Numbered from the stretch's first letter, positions 25,861 through 35,253 are shown. The stretch: DNA of 64,000 nucleotides from Slackia sp. ZJ119 (GCF_011039175.1 NZ_JAAKEN010000004.1:106823-170822), one strand, 5' to 3'. Numbers and translations are program-made. The notes: generated by a model from the sequence alone, not told the origin.

Positions 25861-26822
25861 GCAGGACCTATGCGTTCGTAGGACATCCGGGGGCGTGCGC
25901 GGCGCTGTCGCGCCGGCTCGAAGAGGCGGGGTTTGAACCGGTCGACGACGTCGCAGAAGCCGAAGCGGTGCTGACGTTTTGCACGTCGCAGACGCATTTG
26001 GAAGACGTCTACTTCGACTCGGACGGCCTCATTCAACGCGCAGCTCCTGGCACGCTGCTCATCGACCTGTCGGCTTCGACGCCGAACTTCGCCCGCGAGC
26101 TGAACGCCATCGCGGTCGTGAACGACGTCATGGCCTTGGAAGCGCCGCTGGCGGCGATCGACCTCATGGCGCCCGACGCGTTTTCCCGCGACAACCTCAT
26201 GTGCTTTGTCGGCGGCGACGACAAGGAGCGCGAGGCAGGCAGGCCGTTTGTGGACGTGCTGGCCGCGACCGTCGTGGAGGCCGGCACGTGCGGGGCGGCG
26301 CAGCTTGCCAAGGCGGTGCGTTCGATGCAGGTGACGGCCCAGGTCGTGGCCGCCGTCGAAGCGGACGCGCTGTGCCGCAGCATGGGCACGGCGTCGCTTT
26401 CATGCCGCATCGACGACATCGCCGGCACGGCCGGCACGCCGCTTTCGACGGCGGTAGGCAAGGCCGTGCGCGAAGAGCGCTTCGACGGCCCGTTCGCCGT
26501 TGAAATGCTGATGGCCGACATCACGGCAGCGCTGACGGCAGCTGATGACGCCGAACTCATTTTGCCCCAGGCCGAGGCGGCGCAGCGCCTGCTGGAGCTT
26601 CTGGCCGTCATCGGGGGCGCCGACCGCGGCGTGTCGTCGCTGGCGCTCGTCTATCGCGACGAAGCGTCGGCGGCCCGTGCGGGGCTTGACTGGAGCCGCG
26701 CCGAAACGGCGTTCGGCACGGTGGCCGGCGTCGATGACTACGACGAGGACTTCGGCGACCTGGACGGCGTCGACGAAGGCGGCTACCAGGCCTTTGGCTT
26801 CGGCAGCTATTCGGCCAATTAG
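25857..26822 (+). CDS. Beta-hydroxyacid dehydrogenase-like NAD(P)-binding protein
   Basis: A 321-residue protein beginning at GTG 25857. The N-domain has the Rossmann entry TYAFVGHPGACAALSRRLEEAG, the LIDLSAST strand-turn and APLAAIDL, in the order found in 3-hydroxyisobutyrate/6-phosphogluconate-type dehydrogenases; KAVRSMQVTAQVVAAVEADAL matches the helix with the catalytic lysine. The nucleotide motif is GHPGAC instead of GxGxMG, so cofactor binding may be altered. The C-terminal 30 residues are acidic and Gly/Tyr rich. Substrate unknown. Confidence 0.75.
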   Translation: MSRTYAFVGHPGACAALSRRLEEAGFEPVDDVAEAEAVLTFCTSQTHLEDVYFDSDGLIQRAAPGTLLIDLSASTPNFARELNAIAVVNDVMALEAPLAAIDLMAPDAFSRDNLMCFVGGDDKEREAGRPFVDVLAATVVEAGTCGAAQLAKAVRSMQVTAQVVAAVEADALCRSMGTASLSCRIDDIAGTAGTPLSTAVGKAVREERFDGPFAVEMLMADITAALTAADDAELILPQAEAAQRLLELLAVIGGADRGVSSLALVYRDEASAARAGLDWSRAETAFGTVAGVDDYDEDFGDLDGVDEGGYQAFGFGSYSAN

Positions 26823-26829
26823 GCGCACC

Positions 26830-27792
26830 ATGGCCTGCGACTGGTGTCCGCGGGGCTGCGGCGCAGACCGTGCCGGCGGCGAGCTCGGCGTGTGCGGCGC
26901 TCCGGCCGAGATGAGGGTCGCCCGCGCCGCGCTGCACTTTTGGGAAGAGCCGCCCTTGAGCGGCGAGCGCGGCAGCGGCGCGGTCTTCTTCACCCATTGT
27001 CCTCTGCGGTGCGCGTACTGCCAAAACGCGGCCATCGCCCACGGCGCGGCAGGCCGTGTCGTCACGGTTGACGACGTCGCCGCGATGATGTGCTCGCTTG
27101 CCCGTCAAGGCGCCCTCAACATCAACTGCGTCACGCCGACCCACTACGCGCCGGGCGTTCGGGAGGCGGTGCGCCGCGCCCGTGCAGCCGGCATGGACTT
27201 GCCGGTGGTGTGGAACACGTCGGGCTATGAGACGGTGTCTGCGGTGCAGGACAACGCCGGCGTCGTCGACGTGTATTTGACCGACTTCAAGTATGCCTCG
27301 GCCTCGCTGGCACGCGCGTATTCCCAGGCGCCGGACTACCCGCGCGTGGCGCTGGCGGCGCTCGATGCCATGGTGGACGTCGTCGGCGATGCGGTCTATG
27401 ACGACGTCGACGGCCAGCCGCGCATGCTCCGCGGCATCGTCGTGCGCCATCTGCTGCTGCCGGGCGCGGTCGAAGACTCCCTGGCGGTCGTGCGGCTTCT
27501 GCACGAGCGGTACGGGCCGCGCGTGCGGCTGTCGCTCATGAACCAGTACACCCCCGTGCTTGCACAAGCCGCTGCCGCGGGGGACGAGCGTGCTCGCCGC
27601 GTGCTCGAGCGTTTTCCCGAGCTGGGCCGGCGCGTGCCGGACGCAGACTACGAGCGCGTGCTGGATTTCGCGGACGACCTGGGCGTCGAGGACTACTTCT
27701 GGCAAGACGGCCCTGCGGCCGAGGAAAGCTTCATCCCTCCTTTCGACTTGACGGGCGTCGAGCCCGCCGCTGCTGGTGCTCCCGGTTTTTAG
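26830..27792 (+). CDS. Radical SAM protein, PflA/PflX-type activase family
   Basis: A 320-residue radical SAM protein with CPLRCAYCQN (CxxxCxxC) near residue 58 binding the [4Fe-4S] cluster, and an extra N-terminal Cys pair (CDWCPRGCG ... GVCGAP). TPTHYAPGVREAVRRA, VVWNTSGYE and YLTDFKY are typical of the COG1313 'putative pyruvate formate-lyase activating enzyme' family. Such enzymes abstract a hydrogen from a protein or small molecule; the actual substrate of this branch is not established. ATG 26830 lies seven bases after the dehydrogenase stop. It ends convergent with the next minus-strand gene, overlapping by four bases. Confidence 0.85.
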   Translation: MACDWCPRGCGADRAGGELGVCGAPAEMRVARAALHFWEEPPLSGERGSGAVFFTHCPLRCAYCQNAAIAHGAAGRVVTVDDVAAMMCSLARQGALNINCVTPTHYAPGVREAVRRARAAGMDLPVVWNTSGYETVSAVQDNAGVVDVYLTDFKYASASLARAYSQAPDYPRVALAALDAMVDVVGDAVYDDVDGQPRMLRGIVVRHLLLPGAVEDSLAVVRLLHERYGPRVRLSLMNQYTPVLAQAAAAGDERARRVLERFPELGRRVPDADYERVLDFADDLGVEDYFWQDGPAAEESFIPPFDLTGVEPAAAGAPGF

Positions 27793-29009
27793 CCGGCTGC
27801 GGGTGTTACGTCGTTGCCGGTTTCTGACCGGCTGCTGGAGCCGATTTGGCTGCTGGCACCGCCGACGACAGCGCTTTCGTTTTCTGGCCGGCAGTCGGCA
27901 TCGCCGTCGATGCCGTCGACGCCTCTGGTTCCTATTTCTGTCCGGCTGCCGACGCCGACGTCGCCGGTTGCGATTTTTGCGCCGGTCGCCGGCGCCGCAT
28001 CGGCTGCGTCGCAGGACGCGACGGCGGGCAGCACGATGGGCGCCGCAGGCAGCTCGTCGGGCGCACTGCCTGCCAGGCGCCGCATGCGGGCCGGCTCGTA
28101 ATCAAGCGGCTCGGCCACTTCGAGGATGTTCTTCCACAGGCGCTTCGGCATGAAGGACACGCGCAACTCAGGGTGATAGCGGGCTTCGATGGAAGCGACG
28201 GCGTAGAACGTCTTCCAAGCTTTGCGCATGACGGCCTCGTCTTCGGCCGCCGTCGGCACGGGGAGGTCGTCGGTGCGCACGAAGGTGGATCGCATGCCGT
28301 CGAACAGCGCTGCCACGTGGTGGTTTTCGTCGTAGATGACGAAGCGCTGGGTGTTGAACCGTGCGGCGAACCAGTCCATGACGAGCGGCAGCACGTTGGC
28401 TTTCGGGTTGCATTGGGCGAAGTACACGTCTCCTTCGGCGTGCTCGAACCGGATGAACTGCTTCATGCGGTGCCGCTCGTTCATGACGGCTCGGTCGAGC
28501 CGCGCTACGGCGCCGACGTGGGGGTGGGACAGGTCTTCCAAGGCGACGTCGAGCCCGGCGGTGCTTCGGTGACGTGCGTTGTGCGGACAGCGGGCGTAGG
28601 AATCGCAGGTTTTGCGGCGGGCGCAGCCGCGGCAGGAGGCGAGCGCCGGCAGGCTTGCCGCGTATGCGGCAAGATCGAACACGGCGCGGCCGCGGCTGGG
28701 ATCGTCTGACAGCGAAGCGCTGATCACCTGCGAAAACGCATGCATGCCTCCGGCTCGCACGATGAGCCGCCGCACGCGGTCGGCGCAACGTGCGTCAGTG
28801 GCCAGGTAGCGCACCGACTGGTCCAGCCGCGGCTGCACGAGGCCGTCTTCGACGATGTCCGGGTCGGCGTCCTTGCCGGCGATCGCTGCGAACACCGCCG
28901 TCAGCAGGCCTTCGGGCGTGCCGTCGTAGGCGTAGCACACGTTTTGGAGCGGCAGTGCGTTGCAGGGCGCCTCCGCACGCTCGATTGCGGCCGGCCTTAT
29001 CGCGTGCAT
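27789..29009 (-). CDS. DUF4130-type DNA metabolism protein
   Basis: A 406-residue protein with ATG at 29009 behind GGAGG. Residues 15-60 (VCYAYDGTPEGLLTAVFAAI) and the RHRMKQFIRFEHAEGDVYFAQCNPKANVLPLV...HFAAR-like block are the signatures of the family described as 'probable DNA metabolism protein' (TIGR03915, DUF4130), which pairs with the radical SAM gene beside it. The fold is thought related to uracil-DNA glycosylase partners, but no reaction is proven. The last about 90 residues are low-complexity (Gly/Ser/Thr/Asp) and absent from typical members. It overlaps the upstream radical SAM gene by 13 bases, so both act together. Confidence 0.8.
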   Translation of the reverse strand: MHAIRPAAIERAEAPCNALPLQNVCYAYDGTPEGLLTAVFAAIAGKDADPDIVEDGLVQPRLDQSVRYLATDARCADRVRRLIVRAGGMHAFSQVISASLSDDPSRGRAVFDLAAYAASLPALASCRGCARRKTCDSYARCPHNARHRSTAGLDVALEDLSHPHVGAVARLDRAVMNERHRMKQFIRFEHAEGDVYFAQCNPKANVLPLVMDWFAARFNTQRFVIYDENHHVAALFDGMRSTFVRTDDLPVPTAAEDEAVMRKAWKTFYAVASIEARYHPELRVSFMPKRLWKNILEVAEPLDYEPARMRRLAGSAPDELPAAPIVLPAVASCDAADAAPATGAKIATGDVGVGSRTEIGTRGVDGIDGDADCRPENESAVVGGASSQIGSSSRSETGNDVTPAAG

Positions 29010-30607
29010 GGCTGCCTCCAGAGCGCATCGAGCGTCGATGCCTTGTTTGTGCGGGCCAGCTGATAGGCCGCGTCAAGCATGGCGGCGAGCGGCTGCTGCG
29101 CCTCGGGCAGCTTCGGCACCCCCAGGGCGGCTGCCGCGCCGCCCTCGATTGCGCCGCCTGCCGCCGCGGCAGCCGCTGCCTTGGTGCCCGACGCGCCGGC
29201 GCCCGCCCCAAGCCGCGCCGTTGCCGTTCGGGCTTCCATCGCGGCGGATGCTGCGGCGCTCGCCTGCAGGCCGGCGCCGCTTGCGTCCAAGCCGTCGAAC
29301 AGGCTCAGCTGTCCTTCGATCACCTTGCGCTGGCGCGACCCGTGCCGGCCGCCGTCGATGCGGGCTGCCAGCTTCGCCCGGAGCGCTTCGGTGGAAAAGT
29401 CCACGTCAGATCCGTAATAGGTCCCTGCGCACGTGATGAAGTACCGCGCCCGCTTGAAGGCGATGCCCAAACGGCGCAGCTCGCTTTCGCCGAGCGGCCC
29501 GGTCTTTCGCGCTTTTATGATGTTGCGTGCTCCCTTCGGCCCGATGCCGGGCACGCGCAACAGCGCCTCAAGCGGCGCCGTGCATACCTCCACCGGAAAA
29601 AAGTCCAGGTGGTTGACGGCCCAGTTCGCCTTTGGGTCGATCAGCGGGTCCAGATACGGCGTGTCGGCGTCTATGAGCTCGCTTGCGTCGAACTGGTAAA
29701 AGCGCATGAGCCAGTCGGCCTGGTACAGGCGGTGTTCTCGGTCAAGCTGCGCTGCGGGCGCTTGCGGCAGGCGGCAGTCGCTGCTCACCGGAATATAGGC
29801 GCTGAAAAAGACGCGCTTGAGCGACAGCGACGAATACAGCGCTGCCGACAAATTGAGGATCTGGAAGTCGTTTTCGGGCGTGGCCCCAATGATGATCTGG
29901 GTGGACTGCCCGGCCGGCGCAAAGGCCCGCGCCTTTTTCTTCGGCGCCGCCTGCGGGTAATACGTCATGCGCCGCCGCGTTGCCGCACGCGTTTCCTTGT
30001 CTTCGGCGATCGATTCGCGGATGCGCCGCATGGGCCCGATGATGGCCTGGCCCGTTTTCTGCGGCGCCAGCAAGTCCAGGCTCGGGCGCGACGGCAGTTC
30101 CAAGTTCACGCTCAGGCGGTCGCACAAATGACCCAGCGCATCGATGAGCTCGGGCGAGGTGCCAGGAATGGCCTTGGCGTGGATGTAGCCGTTGAACCGA
30201 TGCTCTTCCCGCAGGATGGTCAGCGCCTGGATCATCAGTTCGGTGGTGTGGTCGGGGCTTTGCAGCACGCCCGAGCTGAGAAACAGCCCTTCTATGTAGT
30301 TGCGCCGGTAAAACGCGATGGTGAGGTCGGCCAGTTCGCGGGGCGTGAAGGCGGCTCGCGGCACTTCGTTGCTTCGTCGGTTCACGCAGTAGGCGCAGTC
30401 GTAGACGCAGCAGTTCGTCATGAGCACTTTCAGCAGGGTGATGCAGCGCCCGTCGGGCGTGAAGCTGTGGCAGCATCCGGCAGACTGCGCGTCTCCCAGA
30501 CGCCCCGCCTTCGCGGCGCGGTCGATGCCCGAAGACGTGCAGGCTACGTCGTATTTGGCCGCGTCAGCGAGGATTTCCAGTTTTTCGACAACGTCCACGG
30601 CCTTCAC
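28997..30607 (-). CDS. Radical SAM DNA modification/repair protein with helix-hairpin-helix
   Basis: The family (TIGR03916) is described as a putative DNA modification/repair radical SAM protein. It shows KLEILADAAKYD, CYDCAYC-type cluster ligands (NCCVYDCAYCVNRRSN), SSGVLQSPD and NGYIHAKAIPG, then a C-terminal helix-hairpin-helix LLRVPGIGPKGARNI. The open frame extends to 30877 but crosses tRNA-Thr and the promoter at 30641-30669, so the start is downstream: GTG 30607 or GTG 30598, giving about 535 residues. The C-terminal 100 residues are Ala/Gly-rich. It is cotranscribed with the DUF4130 gene. Chemistry and substrate are unknown. Confidence 0.82.
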   Translation of the reverse strand: MKAVDVVEKLEILADAAKYDVACTSSGIDRAAKAGRLGDAQSAGCCHSFTPDGRCITLLKVLMTNCCVYDCAYCVNRRSNEVPRAAFTPRELADLTIAFYRRNYIEGLFLSSGVLQSPDHTTELMIQALTILREEHRFNGYIHAKAIPGTSPELIDALGHLCDRLSVNLELPSRPSLDLLAPQKTGQAIIGPMRRIRESIAEDKETRAATRRRMTYYPQAAPKKKARAFAPAGQSTQIIIGATPENDFQILNLSAALYSSLSLKRVFFSAYIPVSSDCRLPQAPAAQLDREHRLYQADWLMRFYQFDASELIDADTPYLDPLIDPKANWAVNHLDFFPVEVCTAPLEALLRVPGIGPKGARNIIKARKTGPLGESELRRLGIAFKRARYFITCAGTYYGSDVDFSTEALRAKLAARIDGGRHGSRQRKVIEGQLSLFDGLDASGAGLQASAAASAAMEARTATARLGAGAGASGTKAAAAAAAGGAIEGGAAAALGVPKLPEAQQPLAAMLDAAYQLARTNKASTLDALWRQPCTR

Positions 30608-30608
30608 C

Positions 30609-30669
30609 CCAACATTCGTTCGCACGTAAGTATGTTCGTAATAGTACGCGTACAGATTTTCGTTGTCAA
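30609..30669 (-). promoter_or_regulatory. Promoter with LexA-like box for the DNA repair pair
   Basis: On the minus strand TTGACA (30664-30669) and TACTAT (30641-30646) are 17 bp apart. About 12 bases past the expected start lies CGAACGAATGTTGG (30609-30622), one base off the GAAC-N4-GTTC core of Gram-positive/actinobacterial LexA boxes. SOS control would suit a repair operon. Confidence 0.6.
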
Positions 30670-30759
30670 GCGGTTTCGGAGAAAAATTCGCGGCGTCCTC
30701 TGCAATAGGTTCTCGCGCCTTCCGTCGCATTGCGGTATACTGGCTTCTCGAAGCCATCA

Positions 30760-30834
30760 GCCAGAGTGACGCAATGGCAGCGTAGCGGTTTTGTAAACCG
30801 CCTGTTGCAGGTTCGAATCCTGTCTCTGGCTCCA
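30760..30834 (+). tRNA. tRNA-Thr (anticodon TGT)
   Basis: Acceptor GCCAGAG pairs with CTCTGGC; the stem GCGGT/ACCGC encloses TTTGTAA (anticodon TGT), and CCA is encoded at 30832-30834. The D-loop is short. It overlaps the unused upstream part of the radical SAM open frame on the other strand. Confidence 0.93.
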
Positions 30835-31070
30835 GGCTTCTTCTTTTATCTCCACATTTCCTCCATAATCGTATCACTTGTTTTCAGGGTCTTTTCAGGG
30901 TCGCTGCGTAGAATGTCGGCCGCACCGATCGTCATGCCCGTGCGCCGCGACGGCCTTTCGGCTGCGGCTGCCCGGTCGGCATCGCAGCGCCTGTCCCCCT
31001 TCTCCTCGGGCCGCCGGACGCGCGGGCGACGCATCGGCGCAGGGGCTTTTTGGGAAGATGGGAAAACGTC

Positions 31071-32006
31071 ATGACAATCTATGCCGAAGTGTTCGAGCGC
31101 AAAGAAGTGAAATACCTGGTCAGCAGCGAGCAGCGTGCCTGCGTCGTGCGCGGCGCGACAGGGCGCATGGAAGTCGACGCATTCGGGAAAAGCCGCGTGA
31201 CCAGCCTGTATTACGACACGCCCGAACGCTTGCTCATCGAGCGCTCGCTCGACAAGCCGTGCTACAAAGAAAAGCTGCGCGTGCGCTGGTACGGCCCGGC
31301 CGGGGCGGACGGGTTTCCCAGCCCTGACGCGTGCGTGTTCGTCGAGCTGAAGAAGAAGTTCAAGGGCATCGTGTACAAACGGCGCGTGAACTGCACGTTT
31401 GCGGCGGCGCACGTCTATCTTGCGGGGTGTCCCTACGAAGAGGCCGTCCGCGCCTGTCCGCTTGCGGATGAATCGGCGCAACAAGAGGCCCTCTCGCCGC
31501 TGTCGTGCCAGATCGCGCGGGAAATCGACGCGTTCATGAAGCGCCACGGCCCGCTGGTTCCTTCCATGCTCGTCACGTGCTTGCGCACGGCGTTCACGCC
31601 CGTGCTCGCGCAAGGCGAGGCCCGCGACGCGGGGCGCCAGGACGACGTGCGCATCACCTTCGACGAGGACATTGCGGCCCGCGACCTCATGCAGGCGGGC
31701 TCCGCGTGGCGCGAAGTCTCGAAAACGGGACAGTCTGTCATGGAGGTGAAGGTGGCGGGCCCCTACATGCGCTGGCTGCTCGACGCCGTCGCGCAGGCGG
31801 GCGTGCGTCCCACGTCGTTCTCGAAATACGGCCGCGCCTACCGCGACGTCATGGAGGCTCGCCGCCGCGAGGCTGCACCCCGCCTCGAAGCGCTGCCGCC
31901 GTCCGTGCCCGCTTTCGCGTCTGCCCGCAAGGCTCGCCCCGCATGGAGCCGCCTGCGCCCCGCCTCTGTCCTGTTCCCCCGAAAGAAGGAGAAGCACTGT
32001 GCTTGA
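31071..32006 (+). CDS. VTC-domain polyphosphate polymerase-like protein
   Basis: A 311-residue protein of the VTC/CYTH tunnel fold. The start FERKEVKYLVS gives the ExExK-like acidic/basic strand; SLYYDTPER, KLRVRWYG, VFVELKKKFKG and VMEVKV supply the charged tunnel, and the C-terminus has SKYGRAY. Yeast Vtc4 makes polyphosphate from ATP with this domain. Bacterial members are typically next to DUF4956 membrane proteins, as here: the next gene overlaps by eight bases. ATG 31071 has no strong ribosome site; a TTG at 31050 would add seven residues. The last 40 residues are Arg/Pro-rich. Confidence 0.85.
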   Translation: MTIYAEVFERKEVKYLVSSEQRACVVRGATGRMEVDAFGKSRVTSLYYDTPERLLIERSLDKPCYKEKLRVRWYGPAGADGFPSPDACVFVELKKKFKGIVYKRRVNCTFAAAHVYLAGCPYEEAVRACPLADESAQQEALSPLSCQIAREIDAFMKRHGPLVPSMLVTCLRTAFTPVLAQGEARDAGRQDDVRITFDEDIAARDLMQAGSAWREVSKTGQSVMEVKVAGPYMRWLLDAVAQAGVRPTSFSKYGRAYRDVMEARRREAAPRLEALPPSVPAFASARKARPAWSRLRPASVLFPRKKEKHCA

Positions 32007-32694
32007 TTCAGCCCTGACCTCGATTTATGGCACCAGCGACTCGCTTGTCGGCTCCATTTCCGCCACAAGCTTCCTCGCGTGCTGCGCGGCGTCCATCGTG
32101 CTTGGGCTGGCCGTGGCGCTCATTTACATGTTCCGCCACAGCTATTCGAAGAACTTCGTCGTCACCATTGCGCTTTTGCCGCTCATCGTGCAGATGGTCA
32201 TCACGCTCGTGAACGGCAACCTTGGCGCGGGCGTTGCGGTCATGGGCGTGTTCAACCTCGTGCGCTTCCGTTCCATTCCCGGCAGCGCGAAGGACATCGG
32301 CACCGTGTTCATGGCCATGGCCATCGGGCTGGCGACCGGCATGGGATTCATTTGGCTCGGCGTCGTGTTCACGCTCATCGTGGCCGTCGTGAACGTGGCC
32401 TACGTGCTTTCTCCCTTCGGCCAGCAGAAAGAGCCGACGAAAACGCTGCGCATCACGCTGCCTGAAGACCTCGACTTCGAGGGCATCTTCGACGACGTGA
32501 TGGGCGAATTCACGTCGTTCGACGAGCTGGTGGAGGTGCGCACGACGAACATGGGCAGCCTCTACCAGCTGGAATACGCCGTGCGCCTGAAGCGTCCCGG
32601 CACGGAAAAGCAGTTCATCGACGCGCTGCGCTGCCTTAACGGCAACCTGAAGATTTCGCTCGGGCGCTCGATGCTGGGGCAGAACACCTTGTAG
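31999..32694 (+). CDS. DUF4956 membrane protein
   Basis: A 231-residue protein from GTG 31999. Residues 20-140 hold about four membrane helices, with the conserved NGNLGAGVAVMGVFNLVRFRS segment and SAKDIGTVF that mark DUF4956. A soluble C-terminal domain (150-231) begins KTLRITLPEDLDFEG, resembling the small regulatory domain of MgtC-like proteins. It overlaps the VTC gene and precedes a secreted carbohydrate-binding-like lipoprotein, the usual neighbourhood of this family. A role in moving or anchoring a polymer made by the VTC protein is inference. Confidence 0.85.
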   Translation: MLDSALTSIYGTSDSLVGSISATSFLACCAASIVLGLAVALIYMFRHSYSKNFVVTIALLPLIVQMVITLVNGNLGAGVAVMGVFNLVRFRSIPGSAKDIGTVFMAMAIGLATGMGFIWLGVVFTLIVAVVNVAYVLSPFGQQKEPTKTLRITLPEDLDFEGIFDDVMGEFTSFDELVEVRTTNMGSLYQLEYAVRLKRPGTEKQFIDALRCLNGNLKISLGRSMLGQNTL

Positions 32695-32782
32695 CTTCGC
32701 GCGTCGGCCGCAGGCAAGCCGCAGCTTCGCCGCGGCGGGCGCTTTCGACTTTTCTCAACCGTGCGACGGAAGGAGTTTTTTG

Positions 32783-35167
32783 ATGACGCTCAATCGCAAA
32801 ACGTCTCGGAAGCGCTGCCATGTGCTGCGCCGAAGCAGCCGCGCCCGCGCCGTGGCGGCCGTCATTGTGGCGGGCAGCCTGGGGTTTGGCCTGCTGCCGG
32901 CGACGGGTTGTTCGGTTCAGGACGGCAACCAGGGGCAAAACATGGCTTCACAAGCTTCTGAACAGGCAAAACAAGCCGAAGAGGCAGCCGGTGCGGCCGC
33001 GTCCGCCGCGGCCGGGACCGACTTTGCGACCGTTGCCGCCGCCTTCGACGCATCGGCGCTCGACCTGGAATGCTCCAAACGCGACCTGGATGCGGGCTTT
33101 GACGAGGCGTCGGCGACCAAGATCGTGCTTTCGGGCGGTTCTGCCCAGGTGGAAGGCGAGGGGGCCGCAGCCGACGGGTCGCGCGTCGTCGTGTCGGCGG
33201 CGGGCGCCTACGTCGTGTCGGGCACGCTTGACGACGGGCAGATCGTCGTCGAGGCCGGCGCGGAAGACAAGGTGCAGCTCGTGCTCGACGGGGCCGACGT
33301 GACGTGCTCCCAGGGGCCGGCGATGTACGTGAAGCAAGCCGACAAGGTGTTTTTGACCTTGGCCGACGGCTCGCGCAACGCGCTTTCCGACGGCGCCGAC
33401 TACGCGGCTGACGACGAGGACCCGACCGCGGCCGTGTACAGCAAAGACGACTTGACCGTCAACGGCACGGGCTCGCTTGCGGTTGCCGGAGCATACCGCC
33501 ACGGCATCGCCTCGAAAGACGACCTGGTCATCGCAGGAAGCACGATCACGGTTTCTGCGGTCGAAGACGGGCTGCACGGCAAGGACTGCGTGAAAATCGG
33601 CGGCGGCACAATCGACGTCGAGGCGGGGGGCGACGGCATCAAGGCGAGCAACGACGGCGACGCTGTGCGCGGCTTCGTGTCCATAAGCGACGGCACGCTG
33701 AACATCGTCGCAGGCGACGACGGCATCCAGGGCAAGACGTACGTGCGCGTCGCCGGCGGCGACGTCACGGTCGACGCGGCTGACGACGCGCTGCACAGCG
33801 ACTTGGAAGGCCAGGTGGAAGGCGGCGCGATGACGCTTGCGGCAGGCGACGACGCGTTTCACGCCGAGACGGTGCTTGCGCTTGACGGCGGCGACGTGAG
33901 GGTGAGCGAATGCGTCGAGGGCTACGAGGCCGAAAAGGTCTACGTGAACGACGGTGCGCATCGCCTCGTGGCGAGCGACGACGCGCTGAATGCGGCGCCG
34001 GCCGATCTGGCCAGTGCGGAAGACGAGGCTGCGACCAGCCAAAACGAGCAGGCGAGCGGCTCGGAGGCGGCTGGGGCTTCGGCAGACGCGCAAGGTGCGC
34101 AAGGGGCGCAAGGCTCGCAGGACACGCAAGGCGCACAGCCGCCCGATGCGCCGGGCGGCGCCGCCGGGGAAGCGCCCGAGCCTCCGGCGGACGGGGAGCT
34201 TCCGGAGATGCCGGCCGGCTCGGAAGGGGAGCCGCCCGAGCCGCCCGAGGGTTTCAACGGAGATGCGCCCGCTGTGCCGGACCGCGCCGACGCCGGTCAG
34301 GCCCCTGCCCGCCCCGAAGGCTCGCAGGGGGTCGACGCCGGCCAGGACGCAGCTGAGGGCGCAGCCGAGCCCCCGGCGGTCGCCGATGCCTCCGCCAGCG
34401 GCGACCAGGCCCAGCAGCGAGACTTCGGCATGAGCGCCGCCGCCGGCGGTCCGGGCGGCGCGGCCGATGCGAGCGAGGACTGCTTGCTGCAGATAAACGG
34501 CGGCTTTCTGTGGGTCGACGCTGGGGGCGACGGCCTGGACTCCAACGGGTATTTGGAGATCACCGGCGCAACGGTGCTGGTCAACGGCCCGTCCAACGGA
34601 GGCAACGGCGCGATCGACTACGGATGCGACGCCACGGTGTCCGGCGGCATCGTGCTTGCGGTGGGCGCGGCCGGCATGGCGGAGGACTTCAGCGATGCGA
34701 GCACCCAACCCTTCGTGAGCGTGCAGGCAAGCGGCCAGGCCGGCGACAGCGTGGCGGTCGTGAACGGTTCGGGCAACGTGGTGGCGTCGCTTGCGGCGAC
34801 AAAGCCGTTCCAGATCGTGCAGGCGTCCGCGCCGTCGATGAAGGAAGGCGAAACGTATCAGGTGATCGTGGGCGGCACGGTCGCCGGCACCGATGACGTG
34901 GGCTTTGCCGACGCAGGCAGCGTGACCGGTGGCACAGCCGTCGAAGCGACGGCGTCGACAACGCCGTCGGGCGTCGCAAGCGGCATGATGGGCGGCGGAC
35001 GTGGCAAGGGCGGCCCCCGCCAGGCCCCTGACGACGGCGCTGCCCAGCCGTCGGGCGGCACGACGGAAGCGGGCGGCCAGGCGCAGGCGCCCGACGCCTC
35101 TGCCGACGCCCAGCGCCAAGCCCCCGACGGCGCCGCTCCCCAAAACCAGAGCGCCGCGCAAGTTTAG
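32783..35167 (+). CDS. DUF4353 carbohydrate-binding-like lipoprotein
   Basis: A 794-residue exported protein. ATG 32783 follows GAAGGAG. The signal peptide ends in LLPATGC, a lipobox, so the mature protein is lipid-anchored. Residues 60-400 form a long series of beta-turn repeats (GGxIxVxAGxDGIxA, DDALHSD, GDDAFHAE), the parallel beta-helix typical of DUF4353. Residues about 405-550 are a low-complexity Ala/Asp/Gly/Pro/Glu linker with PPEPPEG-like stretches, followed by another beta-helix part and a Gly/Pro/Ala/Gln tail. It closes the VTC-DUF4956 operon. Surface polymer binding is likely by family; the ligand is unknown. Confidence 0.82.
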   Translation: MTLNRKTSRKRCHVLRRSSRARAVAAVIVAGSLGFGLLPATGCSVQDGNQGQNMASQASEQAKQAEEAAGAAASAAAGTDFATVAAAFDASALDLECSKRDLDAGFDEASATKIVLSGGSAQVEGEGAAADGSRVVVSAAGAYVVSGTLDDGQIVVEAGAEDKVQLVLDGADVTCSQGPAMYVKQADKVFLTLADGSRNALSDGADYAADDEDPTAAVYSKDDLTVNGTGSLAVAGAYRHGIASKDDLVIAGSTITVSAVEDGLHGKDCVKIGGGTIDVEAGGDGIKASNDGDAVRGFVSISDGTLNIVAGDDGIQGKTYVRVAGGDVTVDAADDALHSDLEGQVEGGAMTLAAGDDAFHAETVLALDGGDVRVSECVEGYEAEKVYVNDGAHRLVASDDALNAAPADLASAEDEAATSQNEQASGSEAAGASADAQGAQGAQGSQDTQGAQPPDAPGGAAGEAPEPPADGELPEMPAGSEGEPPEPPEGFNGDAPAVPDRADAGQAPARPEGSQGVDAGQDAAEGAAEPPAVADASASGDQAQQRDFGMSAAAGGPGGAADASEDCLLQINGGFLWVDAGGDGLDSNGYLEITGATVLVNGPSNGGNGAIDYGCDATVSGGIVLAVGAAGMAEDFSDASTQPFVSVQASGQAGDSVAVVNGSGNVVASLAATKPFQIVQASAPSMKEGETYQVIVGGTVAGTDDVGFADAGSVTGGTAVEATASTTPSGVASGMMGGGRGKGGPRQAPDDGAAQPSGGTTEAGGQAQAPDASADAQRQAPDGAAPQNQSAAQV

Positions 35168-35253
35168 GGAGGCGCCGATTGCTTCCGCCAGCCCCGGGCC
35201 CGCATGGCGGCGCTCGGTTTGCTGCCCGGGGACGGCGTGCCGGAGCGGGGCTG

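Noticed and set aside
30608..30877. Upstream extension of the radical SAM gene
   Set aside because: It overlaps tRNA-Thr and a near-consensus promoter and adds residues not typical of the family.
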